From: Aeromicrobium marinum DSM 15272
GTDB taxonomy: Bacteria > Actinomycetota > Actinomycetes > Propionibacteriales > Nocardioidaceae
DNA length: 64,000 nucleotides
Direction of reading: 5' to 3'
Assembly: GCF_000160775.2 (NCBI RefSeq)
Contig: NZ_CM001024.1
Coordinates: 806,393-870,392 of the forward strand
Shown here: one piece after another, positions 7,499-16,528 of the stretch
Layout: every line of letters starts with the position of its first letter
Position numbering within the stretch: the first letter of the stretch is position 1
Translations under genes and position numbers: made by a program
Notes under the pieces: model-generated
What the model saw: the letters and a program-made list of their open reading frames with translations, nothing else
What the model was told of the DNA's origin: nothing
Databases searched by the model: none

Positions 7499-8818
7499 CT
7501 ACCGGGCGGCGCGGGCGCGGTCGAGCTGCTCCAGCGCGACCCGCAGCGCGTCGGACTGCGGCAGGTGACGACCGTCGGCGTTGACCGGGCCGTCGGGCGT
7601 GTGCACCTCGAGCGTGGCGACCCCGAGACGACGCTGCAGCGGTCCCTGCCGGACCTCGACCGACTGGGTGCGGGCGTGCGGCACGAGATCGGTGTGCCGG
7701 GCGATCCAGCCCGTCCGGGCGACGAAGCCCGAGTCGTCGGCCGCGACCCAGCGGTACCGCCAGCCGATCGGCGCGAACGGCCACGACCGCGACGACGCGC
7801 CGACCCGGCCCGCCGGTTCGACGGCGATCCCGGGGACGAGCTCGTCGATGACGGTGTTCGCGAGGTCGGCGTCGGCGATGGGCAGCAGGGTGTTGTTGGT
7901 GAGTCCTCCGGACTCGCCGTCGGAGCCCCCCGAGTAGCCGGCGACGTCGACCTCGAGCCGCCGCCAGCCGAAGCGTCGCCAGACGACCGGTTCGGTGACC
8001 CGGATGCCCTGCACCCGGTCGAACGGAATCGTCTGGGAGGTCCTCGACAGCAGCCCGCGTTCGATGCGCAGCCCGCGTCCACCGCGGCTCAGCCGGAATC
8101 CCCACTGGGTGATCACCCGGTCGGAGACGATCCGCACGAGGAAGCTGCCGAGGGCGAAGAGGCCGCCGGCGAACAGCAGCAGCTGGGTCGTCCACAGCAG
8201 GGACGACAGCACCACGACGCTGCCGACGGCCGCCAGGGCGAAGTCCAGGCTCAGCAGGGTGCCGATGACGATCCGGTCGGGGGTGACCAGGGCCAGGATC
8301 GCCCGGTCGACGTCGTCCTCGGGCTCCTCACCGCTTCGACCGTGGGCCCGCTCCAGCAGGAGGCGGCGGACGGCGATCGCCTGGGGCCTGGTGAGGAACC
8401 GCAACGCCGTCCGCGAGTCCTTGCCGCCCGCGGTCTCGACCCGGACCTCCGCGAGGCCGGCGAGCCTCGCGAGGAGCGGCTCGGCGAGGTCGACGGACTG
8501 GATCCGCTCGAACGAGACCCGGCGTGACGTCTTCGTGAGGACGCCCGACGTGACCCGCAGCTCCTCGTGGTCGATGACGTACCGCAGGAACCACCAGGAG
8601 GCGAACCCCGCAGCCTGTCCGACCGCCACGGCCCCCAGCAGCCCGAGGACGATCCAGTACCACCCCGGCAGGTCGATGCCGTCGCCTCCGAACACCTGCT
8701 GACCGAGGAGGGCCACCAGGATCGCTCCGCTCCAGATCAGGCCCTGGATCACGCCGGTGACCGGGTGGGTGCGCGAACCCCGTTCCTCGGACGGTGCGGG
8801 TTCAGAGTCCGGCGCCAT
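7499..8818 (-). CDS. Membrane protein with bacterial PH domains (YdbT-like)
   Basis: A 439-residue protein with alternating transmembrane pairs and bPH2 domains. Hydrophobic pairs occur near the N-terminus (GLIWSGAILVALLG and WIVLGLLGAVAVGQAAGFA) and mid-protein (DFALAAVGSVVVLSSLLW and LLLFAGGLFALGSFLV). PH-domain hallmarks repeat three times: TKTSRRVSFERIQSVDLAEP, SRTSQTIPFDRVQGIRVTEP and PHARTQSVEVRQGPLQRRLG, each followed by a GVATLEVHT-like strand. Its ATG (8818) overlaps the end of the next PH gene by 17 bp, the usual YdbS-YdbT pair. Its function in the family is not established; a membrane-stress role is often suggested. Confidence 0.85.
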   Translation of the reverse strand: MAPDSEPAPSEERGSRTHPVTGVIQGLIWSGAILVALLGQQVFGGDGIDLPGWYWIVLGLLGAVAVGQAAGFASWWFLRYVIDHEELRVTSGVLTKTSRRVSFERIQSVDLAEPLLARLAGLAEVRVETAGGKDSRTALRFLTRPQAIAVRRLLLERAHGRSGEEPEDDVDRAILALVTPDRIVIGTLLSLDFALAAVGSVVVLSSLLWTTQLLLFAGGLFALGSFLVRIVSDRVITQWGFRLSRGGRGLRIERGLLSRTSQTIPFDRVQGIRVTEPVVWRRFGWRRLEVDVAGYSGGSDGESGGLTNNTLLPIADADLANTVIDELVPGIAVEPAGRVGASSRSWPFAPIGWRYRWVAADDSGFVARTGWIARHTDLVPHARTQSVEVRQGPLQRRLGVATLEVHTPDGPVNADGRHLPQSDALRVALEQLDRARAAR

Positions 8819-9308
8819 GGCTCTCACCGATCTCGGTCAGCCGGTTGCGCAGGCGGCGGGCCTCGTCGGCCGGCACGCCGGGGATGTCGGCCGCGGTCTC
8901 GGTGCTGGCGGTGTGCAGGGTGACCGTGGCGATGCCGAGCCGTCGGGCGACGGGACCGGCGGACACGTCGACGAACTGCATCCGGCCGTAGGGGATCGCC
9001 ACGAGTCGGCGGAACATGACCCCCCGGGTCACGAGCAGGTCGGACTCGGCCTCCAGGTAGCCCCACGAGCGCCGGTTGCGTCCGGCCCAGACCCACAGGG
9101 CGACGCCCGCGGCCACGGCCACGACCGTCACGGCGGCGAGAGGCCACCACGGCCAGTCGTCGGTCGTCGCGACCGGAATCCCGGTGCCGGCGGCGGCTGC
9201 GGCCCAGAGCACGACGATCCACACCAGGCCCAGGCCCCGACGGGCGGTGGCGAGCCGGGGCGACACCGGGGTCCAGGTGCCCACGTCGGGCCGGAAGAGG
9301 GAGTCCAT
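8802..9308 (-). CDS. PH-domain membrane protein (YdbS-like)
   Basis: A 168-residue partner of the downstream PH-domain protein. It has two N-terminal transmembrane segments (GLVWIVVLWAAAAAGTGI and PLAAVTVVAVAAGVALWVWA), then one bPH2 domain (WGYLEAESDLLVTRGVMF, RLVAIPYGRMQFVDVSAGPV, LGIATVTLHTA). The ATG at 9308 is 6 nt from a good -10, implying a leaderless message that starts the two-gene operon. Substrate or ligand is unknown. Confidence 0.85.
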   Translation of the reverse strand: MDSLFRPDVGTWTPVSPRLATARRGLGLVWIVVLWAAAAAGTGIPVATTDDWPWWPLAAVTVVAVAAGVALWVWAGRNRRSWGYLEAESDLLVTRGVMFRRLVAIPYGRMQFVDVSAGPVARRLGIATVTLHTASTETAADIPGVPADEARRLRNRLTEIGESHGAGL

Positions 9309-9314
9309 GGCGCC

Positions 9315-9320
9315 ACCCTA
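9315..9320 (-). promoter_or_regulatory. -10 of the PH-domain operon (leaderless)
   Basis: On the minus strand TAGGGT is followed by 6 nt and the ATG at 9308. Confidence 0.5.
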
Positions 9321-9408
9321 CGTTTGACCCGCGGCGGCCGACGGTGGGACACTGGGAGACGCGGAACGGACCTTCCGCCCTCGTCGTACCGCTATGTGGA
9401 GGATCTCC

Positions 9409-9609
9409 ATGGCCAAGGCCCTCGTCGGTTTCATCGGCGGTCCCACGCCCGCAGAACTGCAGCAGACCGCGACCCTGCGTCGGCGCGTCGCCGACCTCGA
9501 GGCGGAGGTGGGCCGGCTCAAGACCGAGAACGACGGACTCCTCCAGGCCCTGCGCGAGCGGGTCGAGAGCGTCAACGCCTCCGACCTGATGGAACCGGTC
9601 GCTCACTGA
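9409..9609 (+). CDS. Small coiled-coil protein upstream of smc
   Basis: A 66-residue protein with a strong GGAGG (9398-9402) 6 nt before the ATG. After a short hydrophobic start (MAKALVGFIGG) it is one heptad-rich helix (LRRRVADLEAEVGRLKTEN) ending in an acidic-His tail. It is compatible with a leucine-zipper-like dimer. I do not recognise a named family. It lies 58 bp before smc, with smc having its own -10 in the gap, so cotranscription is uncertain. Confidence 0.75.
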   Translation: MAKALVGFIGGPTPAELQQTATLRRRVADLEAEVGRLKTENDGLLQALRERVESVNASDLMEPVAH

Positions 9610-9631
9610 CCTCGTGACGCGGCGGACGCAC

Positions 9632-9637
9632 TAGGGT
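9632..9637 (+). promoter_or_regulatory. -10 element of smc
   Basis: TAGGGT lies 30 bp before the smc GTG, leaving a short leader with a GAGGAG ribosome site. Confidence 0.4.
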
Positions 9638-9667
9638 GTCCTCGACCCGTCCGACCGAGGAGCCCGT

Positions 9668-12600
9668 GTGTACCTGAAGAGCCTCACGCTCCGGGGCTTC
9701 AAGTCCTTCGCGTCCACCACGACGCTGGAGTTCGAGACCGGCATCACCTGCGTCGTCGGGCCCAACGGGTCCGGCAAGTCCAACGTCGTCGACGCCTTGT
9801 CGTGGGTCATGGGCGAGCAGGGCGCCAAGTCGCTGCGTGGCGGCAAGATGGAGGACGTCATCTTCGCCGGTACGTCCGGCCGCCCGCCGCTGGGACGGGC
9901 CGAGGTCGTGCTCACGATCGACAACTCCGACGGGGCGCTGCCGATCGAGTACGCCGAGGTCACGATCAGCCGGACCATGTTCCGCAACGGTGGGTCGGAG
10001 TACGCCATCAACGGCACCACCTGTCGTCTCCTGGACGTCCAGGACCTGCTCAGCGACTCCGGCATCGGCCGCGAGATGCACGTCATCGTCGGCCAGGGTC
10101 AGCTCGACAGCGTGCTGCGGGCGACGCCCGAGGAGCGCCGGGGGTTCATCGAGGAGGCCGCAGGCGTCCTCAAGCACCGCAAGCGCAAGGAGAAGGCGCT
10201 GCGCAAGCTGGACTCCACGCAGGGCAACCTGACGCGCCTGACCGACGTGCTCAACGAGCTGCGACGACAGCTCAAGCCGCTGGGCCGCCAGGCCGAGGTG
10301 GCCCGCAGGGCGGCGGTGATCCAGGCCGACGTCCGCGACGCGCGGGCCCGTCTCCTCGCCGACGACGTCGTCTCGGCGCAGCACGTGATCGAGACCGAGC
10401 TGGCCGACGAACAGGCCCTGAAGGCCCGACGGGCCGCGGTCGAGTCGTCGATCGCCGCCGCCCGTCGCACCGAGACCGAGCTGGAGGACCGGCTGCGGGA
10501 CGACTCGCCGCGCCTCTCCGCTGCGCAGGAGGCCTGGTACGCGTTGTCCGGCGTCCGCGAGCGGCTCCGGGGAACGGCCGGCCTGGCCACCGAGCGGGTG
10601 CGCCTCGCCGCCGTCGAGACCGACGAGCAGCGCTCCGGCCGCGAGCCCGAGGAGCTGGAGGCCGACGCGCGCCGGGCGGCCGAGGAGCACGGTGTCCTGG
10701 CCGGGAAGGTCGCCGCCGCCGGCGCGGCCCTGGACGCGGCCGTGGCCGCCCGCGGCGAGGCCGAGACCGCCTACTCCGCCGAGGAGCGGCGGGTCGCCGG
10801 CCTGTTGCGCGCCGCCGCCGACCAGCGCGAGGGCCTGGCTCGTCTGCACGGGCAGGTCAACGCCATCCGCAGCCGGGCCGAGGCCGCGGGGGAGGAGATC
10901 GGACGACTGACCGTCGCCCGGGACGAGGCGGTCCACCGCGCCGACCAGGCGCAGCACGAGTTCACGACCCTGGAGCACCAGATCGCCGGTCTCAACGCCG
11001 GCGAGTCGGGCCTGGACTCCGAGCTGGAGCAGGCCGAGGTGTCGCTGGGCGAGGTCGATGCCGCGGCCGCGGCACTGGCCACCGACCTGCAGGTCGCCGA
11101 CCGGCGCCAGGCGGCGCTGGCGGCCAGGGTCGAGGCGCTCGAGCTCGGCCTGGCCCGCAAGGACGGTGCCGGCGCGCTGCTCGCGGCCACCGACCAGATC
11201 AGCGGGATGCTGGGATCGGTCGCCGCCCTGCTGGTCGTGCGGTCCGGGTACGAGACCGCGCTGGCGTCCGCGCTGGGCTCTGCGGCCGACGCCGTGGCGG
11301 TGGACCACCTCGACACGGCCGTCTCGGCGATGGAGAAGCTGAAGACCGAGGACCTCGGTCGCGCCGGTCTGCTGCTGGGCACGACCGACGACGTCGACGA
11401 CTCCACCTGGCCCGGTCTCCCCGACGGAGCCACCTACGCCGTCGACCTCGTCGACGGCCCGCCGGCGCTGGCCGGGGCGTTGCGGCGGTTGTTGTTCAAG
11501 GTGGCCGTCGTCGACGACCTCGACCGCGCCCGCGTCCTGGTGCGCCAGGCCTCCGACGTCACGGCCGTGACGCGTGACGGCGACGTCCTCGGGGCCCACT
11601 TCGCGTCGGGCGGGTCCTCCTCCACGCAGAGCCTCATCGAGGTCAAGGCCGCGATCGACGAGGCACGGTCCGACCTGGCTGCCGTCGTGCACGAGTCCGA
11701 GCGGCTGCGGTTCGAGCAGCAGCAGGTGGTCGAGCGGCGCGCGGTCGCACAGAAGGCGGTCGACGACCTGCTGGAGCAGCTGCACGAGTCCGACGCCGAG
11801 ATGGCCGCGGTGGCCGAGTCGCTCGGCCGGCTCGGGTCGACCGCGCGCGCGGCGCGTGGCGAGGCCGAGCGTCTGACGCAGGCCATCGAGGTCGCCGAGG
11901 CCGCCCGGGAGCGGGACGTCGCCGGACTGGCCGAGATGGAGGACCGCCTCACCCGGGCGGAGTCCGCCCCCGAGACCGAGCCCGACACCACCGAGCTGGA
12001 GCAGCTGGCCGAACAGGCGTCGGCCGCACGCCGGACCGAGACCGACGCACGTCTGGCCCTGCGCACCAACGAGGAGCGGGCCAGGGCGCTGGAGGGTCAG
12101 GTCACGGCCCTGTTCGAGGCGGCCGAGGCCGAGCGGGAGTCCCGCCGGATCGCCCAGGCGCGCCGCGAACGGCAGGTGCGGGAGGCGGCGACGGCGCGGG
12201 TCGTCATCGATGCCACCGACCTGGTGCTGGCCCAGCTCGAGATCTCGATCGACCGCGCGGCGACCCTGCGGTCCGAGATCGAGCAGTCGCGCAGCGGCAG
12301 CGAGATCGAGCTGCGCGAGGTCCGCGGGCGCCTGCGGGAGCTGAGCAGCGAGCTCGACACGCTCACCGACTCGGTCCACCGCGACGAGCTGGCCCGGGCC
12401 GAGCTGCGGATGCGGCTGGAGGGCCTGCAGGCCCGTGCGCTCGAGGAGCTCGGCCTCGAGGTCGAGGCGCTCGTGGCCGAGTACGGGCCGGAGGTCCCCG
12501 TGCCGGCCAGCATCGAGCCGGACGCCGACCCCGACGTGACGCTGCCGCCCGTGCCCTACGTCCGGGACGAGCAGGTCAAGCGGTTGCGGACCGCCGAACG

Positions 12601-13225
12601 CGCCATGGCGATGCTGGGCAAGGTCAACCCGTTGGCGTTGGAGGAGTTCAGCGCCCTGGAGGAGCGTCACCAGTTCCTGTCCGACCAGCTGGCCGACCTC
12701 CGGCGCACCCGACAGGACCTGCTCGACATCGTCGAGGAGGTCGACGCCCGGGTCGAGCAGGTCTTCACCGAGGCCTGGTACGACGTGTCCGCGGCCTTCG
12801 AGGGGGTCTTCAGCCGGTTGTTCCCCGGTGGCGAGGGCCGGATGATCCTGACCGACCCGCAGAACATGCTCACCACGGGCATCGAGGTGGAGGCCAGGCC
12901 GCCCGGCAAGAAGGTCAAGCGGCTGTCGCTGCTGTCCGGCGGAGAACGCTCGCTGGTCGCCGTGGCCTTCCTCGTGGCGCTGTTCAAGGCGCGGCCGAGC
13001 CCGTTCTACATCCTCGACGAGGTGGAGGCGGCCCTCGACGACACCAACCTGGGCCGGCTCCTGGAGATCTACGAGGAGCTGCGGGCCAACTCCCAGCTCA
13101 TCGTCATCACCCACCAGAAGCGGACGATGGAGGTCGCCGACGCGCTGTACGGCGTCTCGATGCGCGGCGACGGTGTCTCCGCGGTCATCAGCCAGCGGCT
13201 GCGCGAGGAGGAGTCCGCCCGATGA
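9668..13225 (+). CDS. smc: Chromosome segregation SMC ATPase
   Basis: An 1185-residue SMC protein that compacts and separates chromosomes with ScpA/ScpB. The N-terminal head has MYLKSLTLRGFKSFAS and Walker A GPNGSGKSN at about residue 32. Two long coiled coils flank the hinge at roughly residues 500-640 (SGMLGSVAALLVVRSGYE to about DVTAVTRDGDVLGAHFASGG). The C-terminal head carries the ABC signature LSGGERSLVAVAFL (about 1089) and Walker B FYILDEVEAALDD (about 1113). The GTG start is at the conserved N-terminus. It overlaps the thioesterase gene by 4 bp (ATGA). Confidence 0.97.
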   Translation: MYLKSLTLRGFKSFASTTTLEFETGITCVVGPNGSGKSNVVDALSWVMGEQGAKSLRGGKMEDVIFAGTSGRPPLGRAEVVLTIDNSDGALPIEYAEVTISRTMFRNGGSEYAINGTTCRLLDVQDLLSDSGIGREMHVIVGQGQLDSVLRATPEERRGFIEEAAGVLKHRKRKEKALRKLDSTQGNLTRLTDVLNELRRQLKPLGRQAEVARRAAVIQADVRDARARLLADDVVSAQHVIETELADEQALKARRAAVESSIAAARRTETELEDRLRDDSPRLSAAQEAWYALSGVRERLRGTAGLATERVRLAAVETDEQRSGREPEELEADARRAAEEHGVLAGKVAAAGAALDAAVAARGEAETAYSAEERRVAGLLRAAADQREGLARLHGQVNAIRSRAEAAGEEIGRLTVARDEAVHRADQAQHEFTTLEHQIAGLNAGESGLDSELEQAEVSLGEVDAAAAALATDLQVADRRQAALAARVEALELGLARKDGAGALLAATDQISGMLGSVAALLVVRSGYETALASALGSAADAVAVDHLDTAVSAMEKLKTEDLGRAGLLLGTTDDVDDSTWPGLPDGATYAVDLVDGPPALAGALRRLLFKVAVVDDLDRARVLVRQASDVTAVTRDGDVLGAHFASGGSSSTQSLIEVKAAIDEARSDLAAVVHESERLRFEQQQVVERRAVAQKAVDDLLEQLHESDAEMAAVAESLGRLGSTARAARGEAERLTQAIEVAEAARERDVAGLAEMEDRLTRAESAPETEPDTTELEQLAEQASAARRTETDARLALRTNEERARALEGQVTALFEAAEAERESRRIAQARRERQVREAATARVVIDATDLVLAQLEISIDRAATLRSEIEQSRSGSEIELREVRGRLRELSSELDTLTDSVHRDELARAELRMRLEGLQARALEELGLEVEALVAEYGPEVPVPASIEPDADPDVTLPPVPYVRDEQVKRLRTAERAMAMLGKVNPLALEEFSALEERHQFLSDQLADLRRTRQDLLDIVEEVDARVEQVFTEAWYDVSAAFEGVFSRLFPGGEGRMILTDPQNMLTTGIEVEARPPGKKVKRLSLLSGGERSLVAVAFLVALFKARPSPFYILDEVEAALDDTNLGRLLEIYEELRANSQLIVITHQKRTMEVADALYGVSMRGDGVSAVISQRLREEESAR

Positions 13226-13650
13226 GCACGACCGAGCCGGTCCGCGGCGACTTCCCCGTGCTGCGCCGCATCAGCACCCGGTGGGAGGACGAGGACGTCT
13301 ACGGACACGTCAACAACGTCGTCTACTACTCGTACTTCGACACCGCCGTCAACGGCTACCTGATCGAGGCCACCGGCACCGACATCCGTGCCCTGGACAC
13401 CTACGGGGTGGTCGCCGAGACCGGCTGCCGCTTCCTGCGCGAGCTGAGGTTCCCCGGGGACGTCGAGGCGGGCCTGCGGGTGACCCGGCTCGGCACGTCC
13501 AGCGTCGTCTACGAGATCGGTCTCTTCCAGGGCGAGAGCGACGAGCCGGCGGCGGTCGGACGATTCGTCCACGTGTACGTGGCGGGGCCGGACCGCACCC
13601 CCACCCCGGTGCCCGAGCTGATCCGCGAGGCGCTGGCTCCCCTCACCTGA
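13222..13650 (+). CDS. Hotdog-fold acyl-CoA thioesterase (4HBT-like)
   Basis: A 142-residue single hotdog domain. The family signature RWEDEDVYGHVNNVVYYSYFDTAVN includes the catalytic Asp and the D-x-x-G-HVNN motif of 4-hydroxybenzoyl-CoA thioesterase-like enzymes, and the long central helix follows. It would hydrolyse short acyl-CoAs; the substrate is not deducible. The ATG overlaps the smc stop, so it is coupled to smc. Confidence 0.88.
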   Translation: MSTTEPVRGDFPVLRRISTRWEDEDVYGHVNNVVYYSYFDTAVNGYLIEATGTDIRALDTYGVVAETGCRFLRELRFPGDVEAGLRVTRLGTSSVVYEIGLFQGESDEPAAVGRFVHVYVAGPDRTPTPVPELIREALAPLT

Positions 13651-13668
13651 ACCCGGCCCTCGCCGCTC

Positions 13669-13674
13669 TAGGGT
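13669..13674 (+). promoter_or_regulatory. -10 of ftsY (leaderless)
   Basis: TAGGGT, 6 nt, then GTG at 13681. Confidence 0.5.
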
Positions 13675-13680
13675 GGGTGG

Positions 13681-14787
13681 GTGACCACCGAGATCCTGCT
13701 TGTCGTCCTGGCCGTCGCCGTCGTCCTGCTCGGCGTCGGTGGTTCCCTCCTCGTGCGTCGGGGTCGGGGTGAGCTGCCGCCCACCCCGGAGTCGTTGGCC
13801 GAGACCGAGGCCGAGATCCACCACCCGGAGCAGCTCGCCGAGGCCACCGACACGGTGGAGCGACCGGAGTCCCCGCAGGGCCGCCTGGTCCGTCTCCGGG
13901 CCCGGCTGGCGCGGTCGAACAGCACGCTGGGCCAGGGTCTGCTCGCGATCCTGGGGCGGTCGACGCTCGACGAGGACGCCTGGACCGAGATCGAGGAGAC
14001 CCTGCTGGCGGCCGACGTCGGGGTCGGTCCCACCACCGAGCTGGTCGACCGGCTGCGCACCCGCCTGCGGGTCGAGGGTGTGCACGACCCGGCGGCGGCC
14101 CGTGTCGCGCTGCGCGAGGAGCTGCTGGCGCTGGTCGACCCGTCGCTCGACCGGTCCCTGCGATCAACCGGTGCCGACGGCAGGCCGGGGGTCGTCCTGG
14201 TCGTCGGCGTCAACGGCACCGGCAAGACCACCACCGTCGGACGGCTGGCCCGGGTGCTCGTGGCGGAGGAGCGCACGGTCGTGCTGGGCGCGGCCGACAC
14301 CTTCCGTGCGGCCGCGGCCGACCAGCTGCAGACCTGGGGGGAGCGGGTCGGTGCCGGCGTCGTGCGGGGGCCCGAGGGGGGCGACCCCGCCAGCGTCGGT
14401 TTCGAGGCCGTCCAGCGCGGGATCGCCGACGGCGCTGACGTGGTGCTGGTCGACACCGCCGGACGCCTGCACACCAAGGCCGGCCTCATGGACGAGCTGG
14501 GCAAGGTCAAGCGGGTCATCGAGAAGCAGGCCCCGGTCACCGAGGTGCTGCTGGTGATCGACGCCACCACCGGTCAGAACGGTCTCACCCAGGCCCGTGT
14601 CTTCGGCGAGGTCACCGACGTCACCGGCATCGTGCTCACCAAGCTCGACGGCACCGCCCGGGGCGGCATCGTGGTCGCGGTCCAGCGCGAGCTCGGCGTC
14701 CCGGTGAAGTACGTCGGCCTGGGCGAGGGCCCGGACGACCTGGCTCCGTTCGACGCCGAGGAGTTCGTGGACGCCCTGCTGGGGTGA
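13681..14787 (+). CDS. ftsY: Signal recognition particle receptor FtsY
   Basis: A 368-residue SRP receptor GTPase. It begins with one transmembrane segment (TEILLVVLAVAVVLLGVGGSLLV), then an acidic linker, the four-helix N domain, and the G domain with G1 GVNGTGKTTTVGRLA (about residue 175), the I-box GAADTFRAAAADQL, G3 DTAGRLHT and G4 TKLDGTARGG. It docks ribosome-SRP complexes at the membrane, and its partner Ffh is encoded about 4 kb downstream. Confidence 0.97.
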   Translation: MTTEILLVVLAVAVVLLGVGGSLLVRRGRGELPPTPESLAETEAEIHHPEQLAEATDTVERPESPQGRLVRLRARLARSNSTLGQGLLAILGRSTLDEDAWTEIEETLLAADVGVGPTTELVDRLRTRLRVEGVHDPAAARVALREELLALVDPSLDRSLRSTGADGRPGVVLVVGVNGTGKTTTVGRLARVLVAEERTVVLGAADTFRAAAADQLQTWGERVGAGVVRGPEGGDPASVGFEAVQRGIADGADVVLVDTAGRLHTKAGLMDELGKVKRVIEKQAPVTEVLLVIDATTGQNGLTQARVFGEVTDVTGIVLTKLDGTARGGIVVAVQRELGVPVKYVGLGEGPDDLAPFDAEEFVDALLG

Positions 14788-14810
14788 GTCCGTCCGGTGA
14801 GGACGACGGG

Positions 14811-14848
14811 GTAACACGGCCGTAACACGATGGTGCGCAACCGGAAAC
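14811..14848 (+). promoter_or_regulatory. GlnR-like binding box upstream of amtB-glnK-glnD
   Basis: Four 5-bp half sites are spaced exactly 11 bp apart: GTAAC (14811), GTAAC (14822), GTGCG (14833) and GAAAC (14844). This matches the actinobacterial GlnR layout gTnAc-n6-GaAAc-n6-gTnAc-n6-GaAAc in spacing and mostly in sequence. It lies 64 bp before the amtB ATG, a position suited to activation on nitrogen limitation. The glnR gene itself is not in this window. Confidence 0.7.
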
Positions 14849-14911
14849 GAGCGAGCGCGACGCTGGGGGTCGTCGGCGCGACTCGGCCCGACCCTGCTTG
14901 ACGGAGGTTTC

Positions 14912-16493
<1,582 letters not shown>

Positions 16494-16528
16494 CCTTCGC
16501 CGAGGCCCGCGCCGAGCGGGCGCTGGCG

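Noticed and set aside
9572..13114. 1180-codon open frame antisense to smc
   Set aside because: A shadow of the high-GC third positions of smc. Composition is Leu/Gly/Arg-rich with no family motif, while smc is certain.
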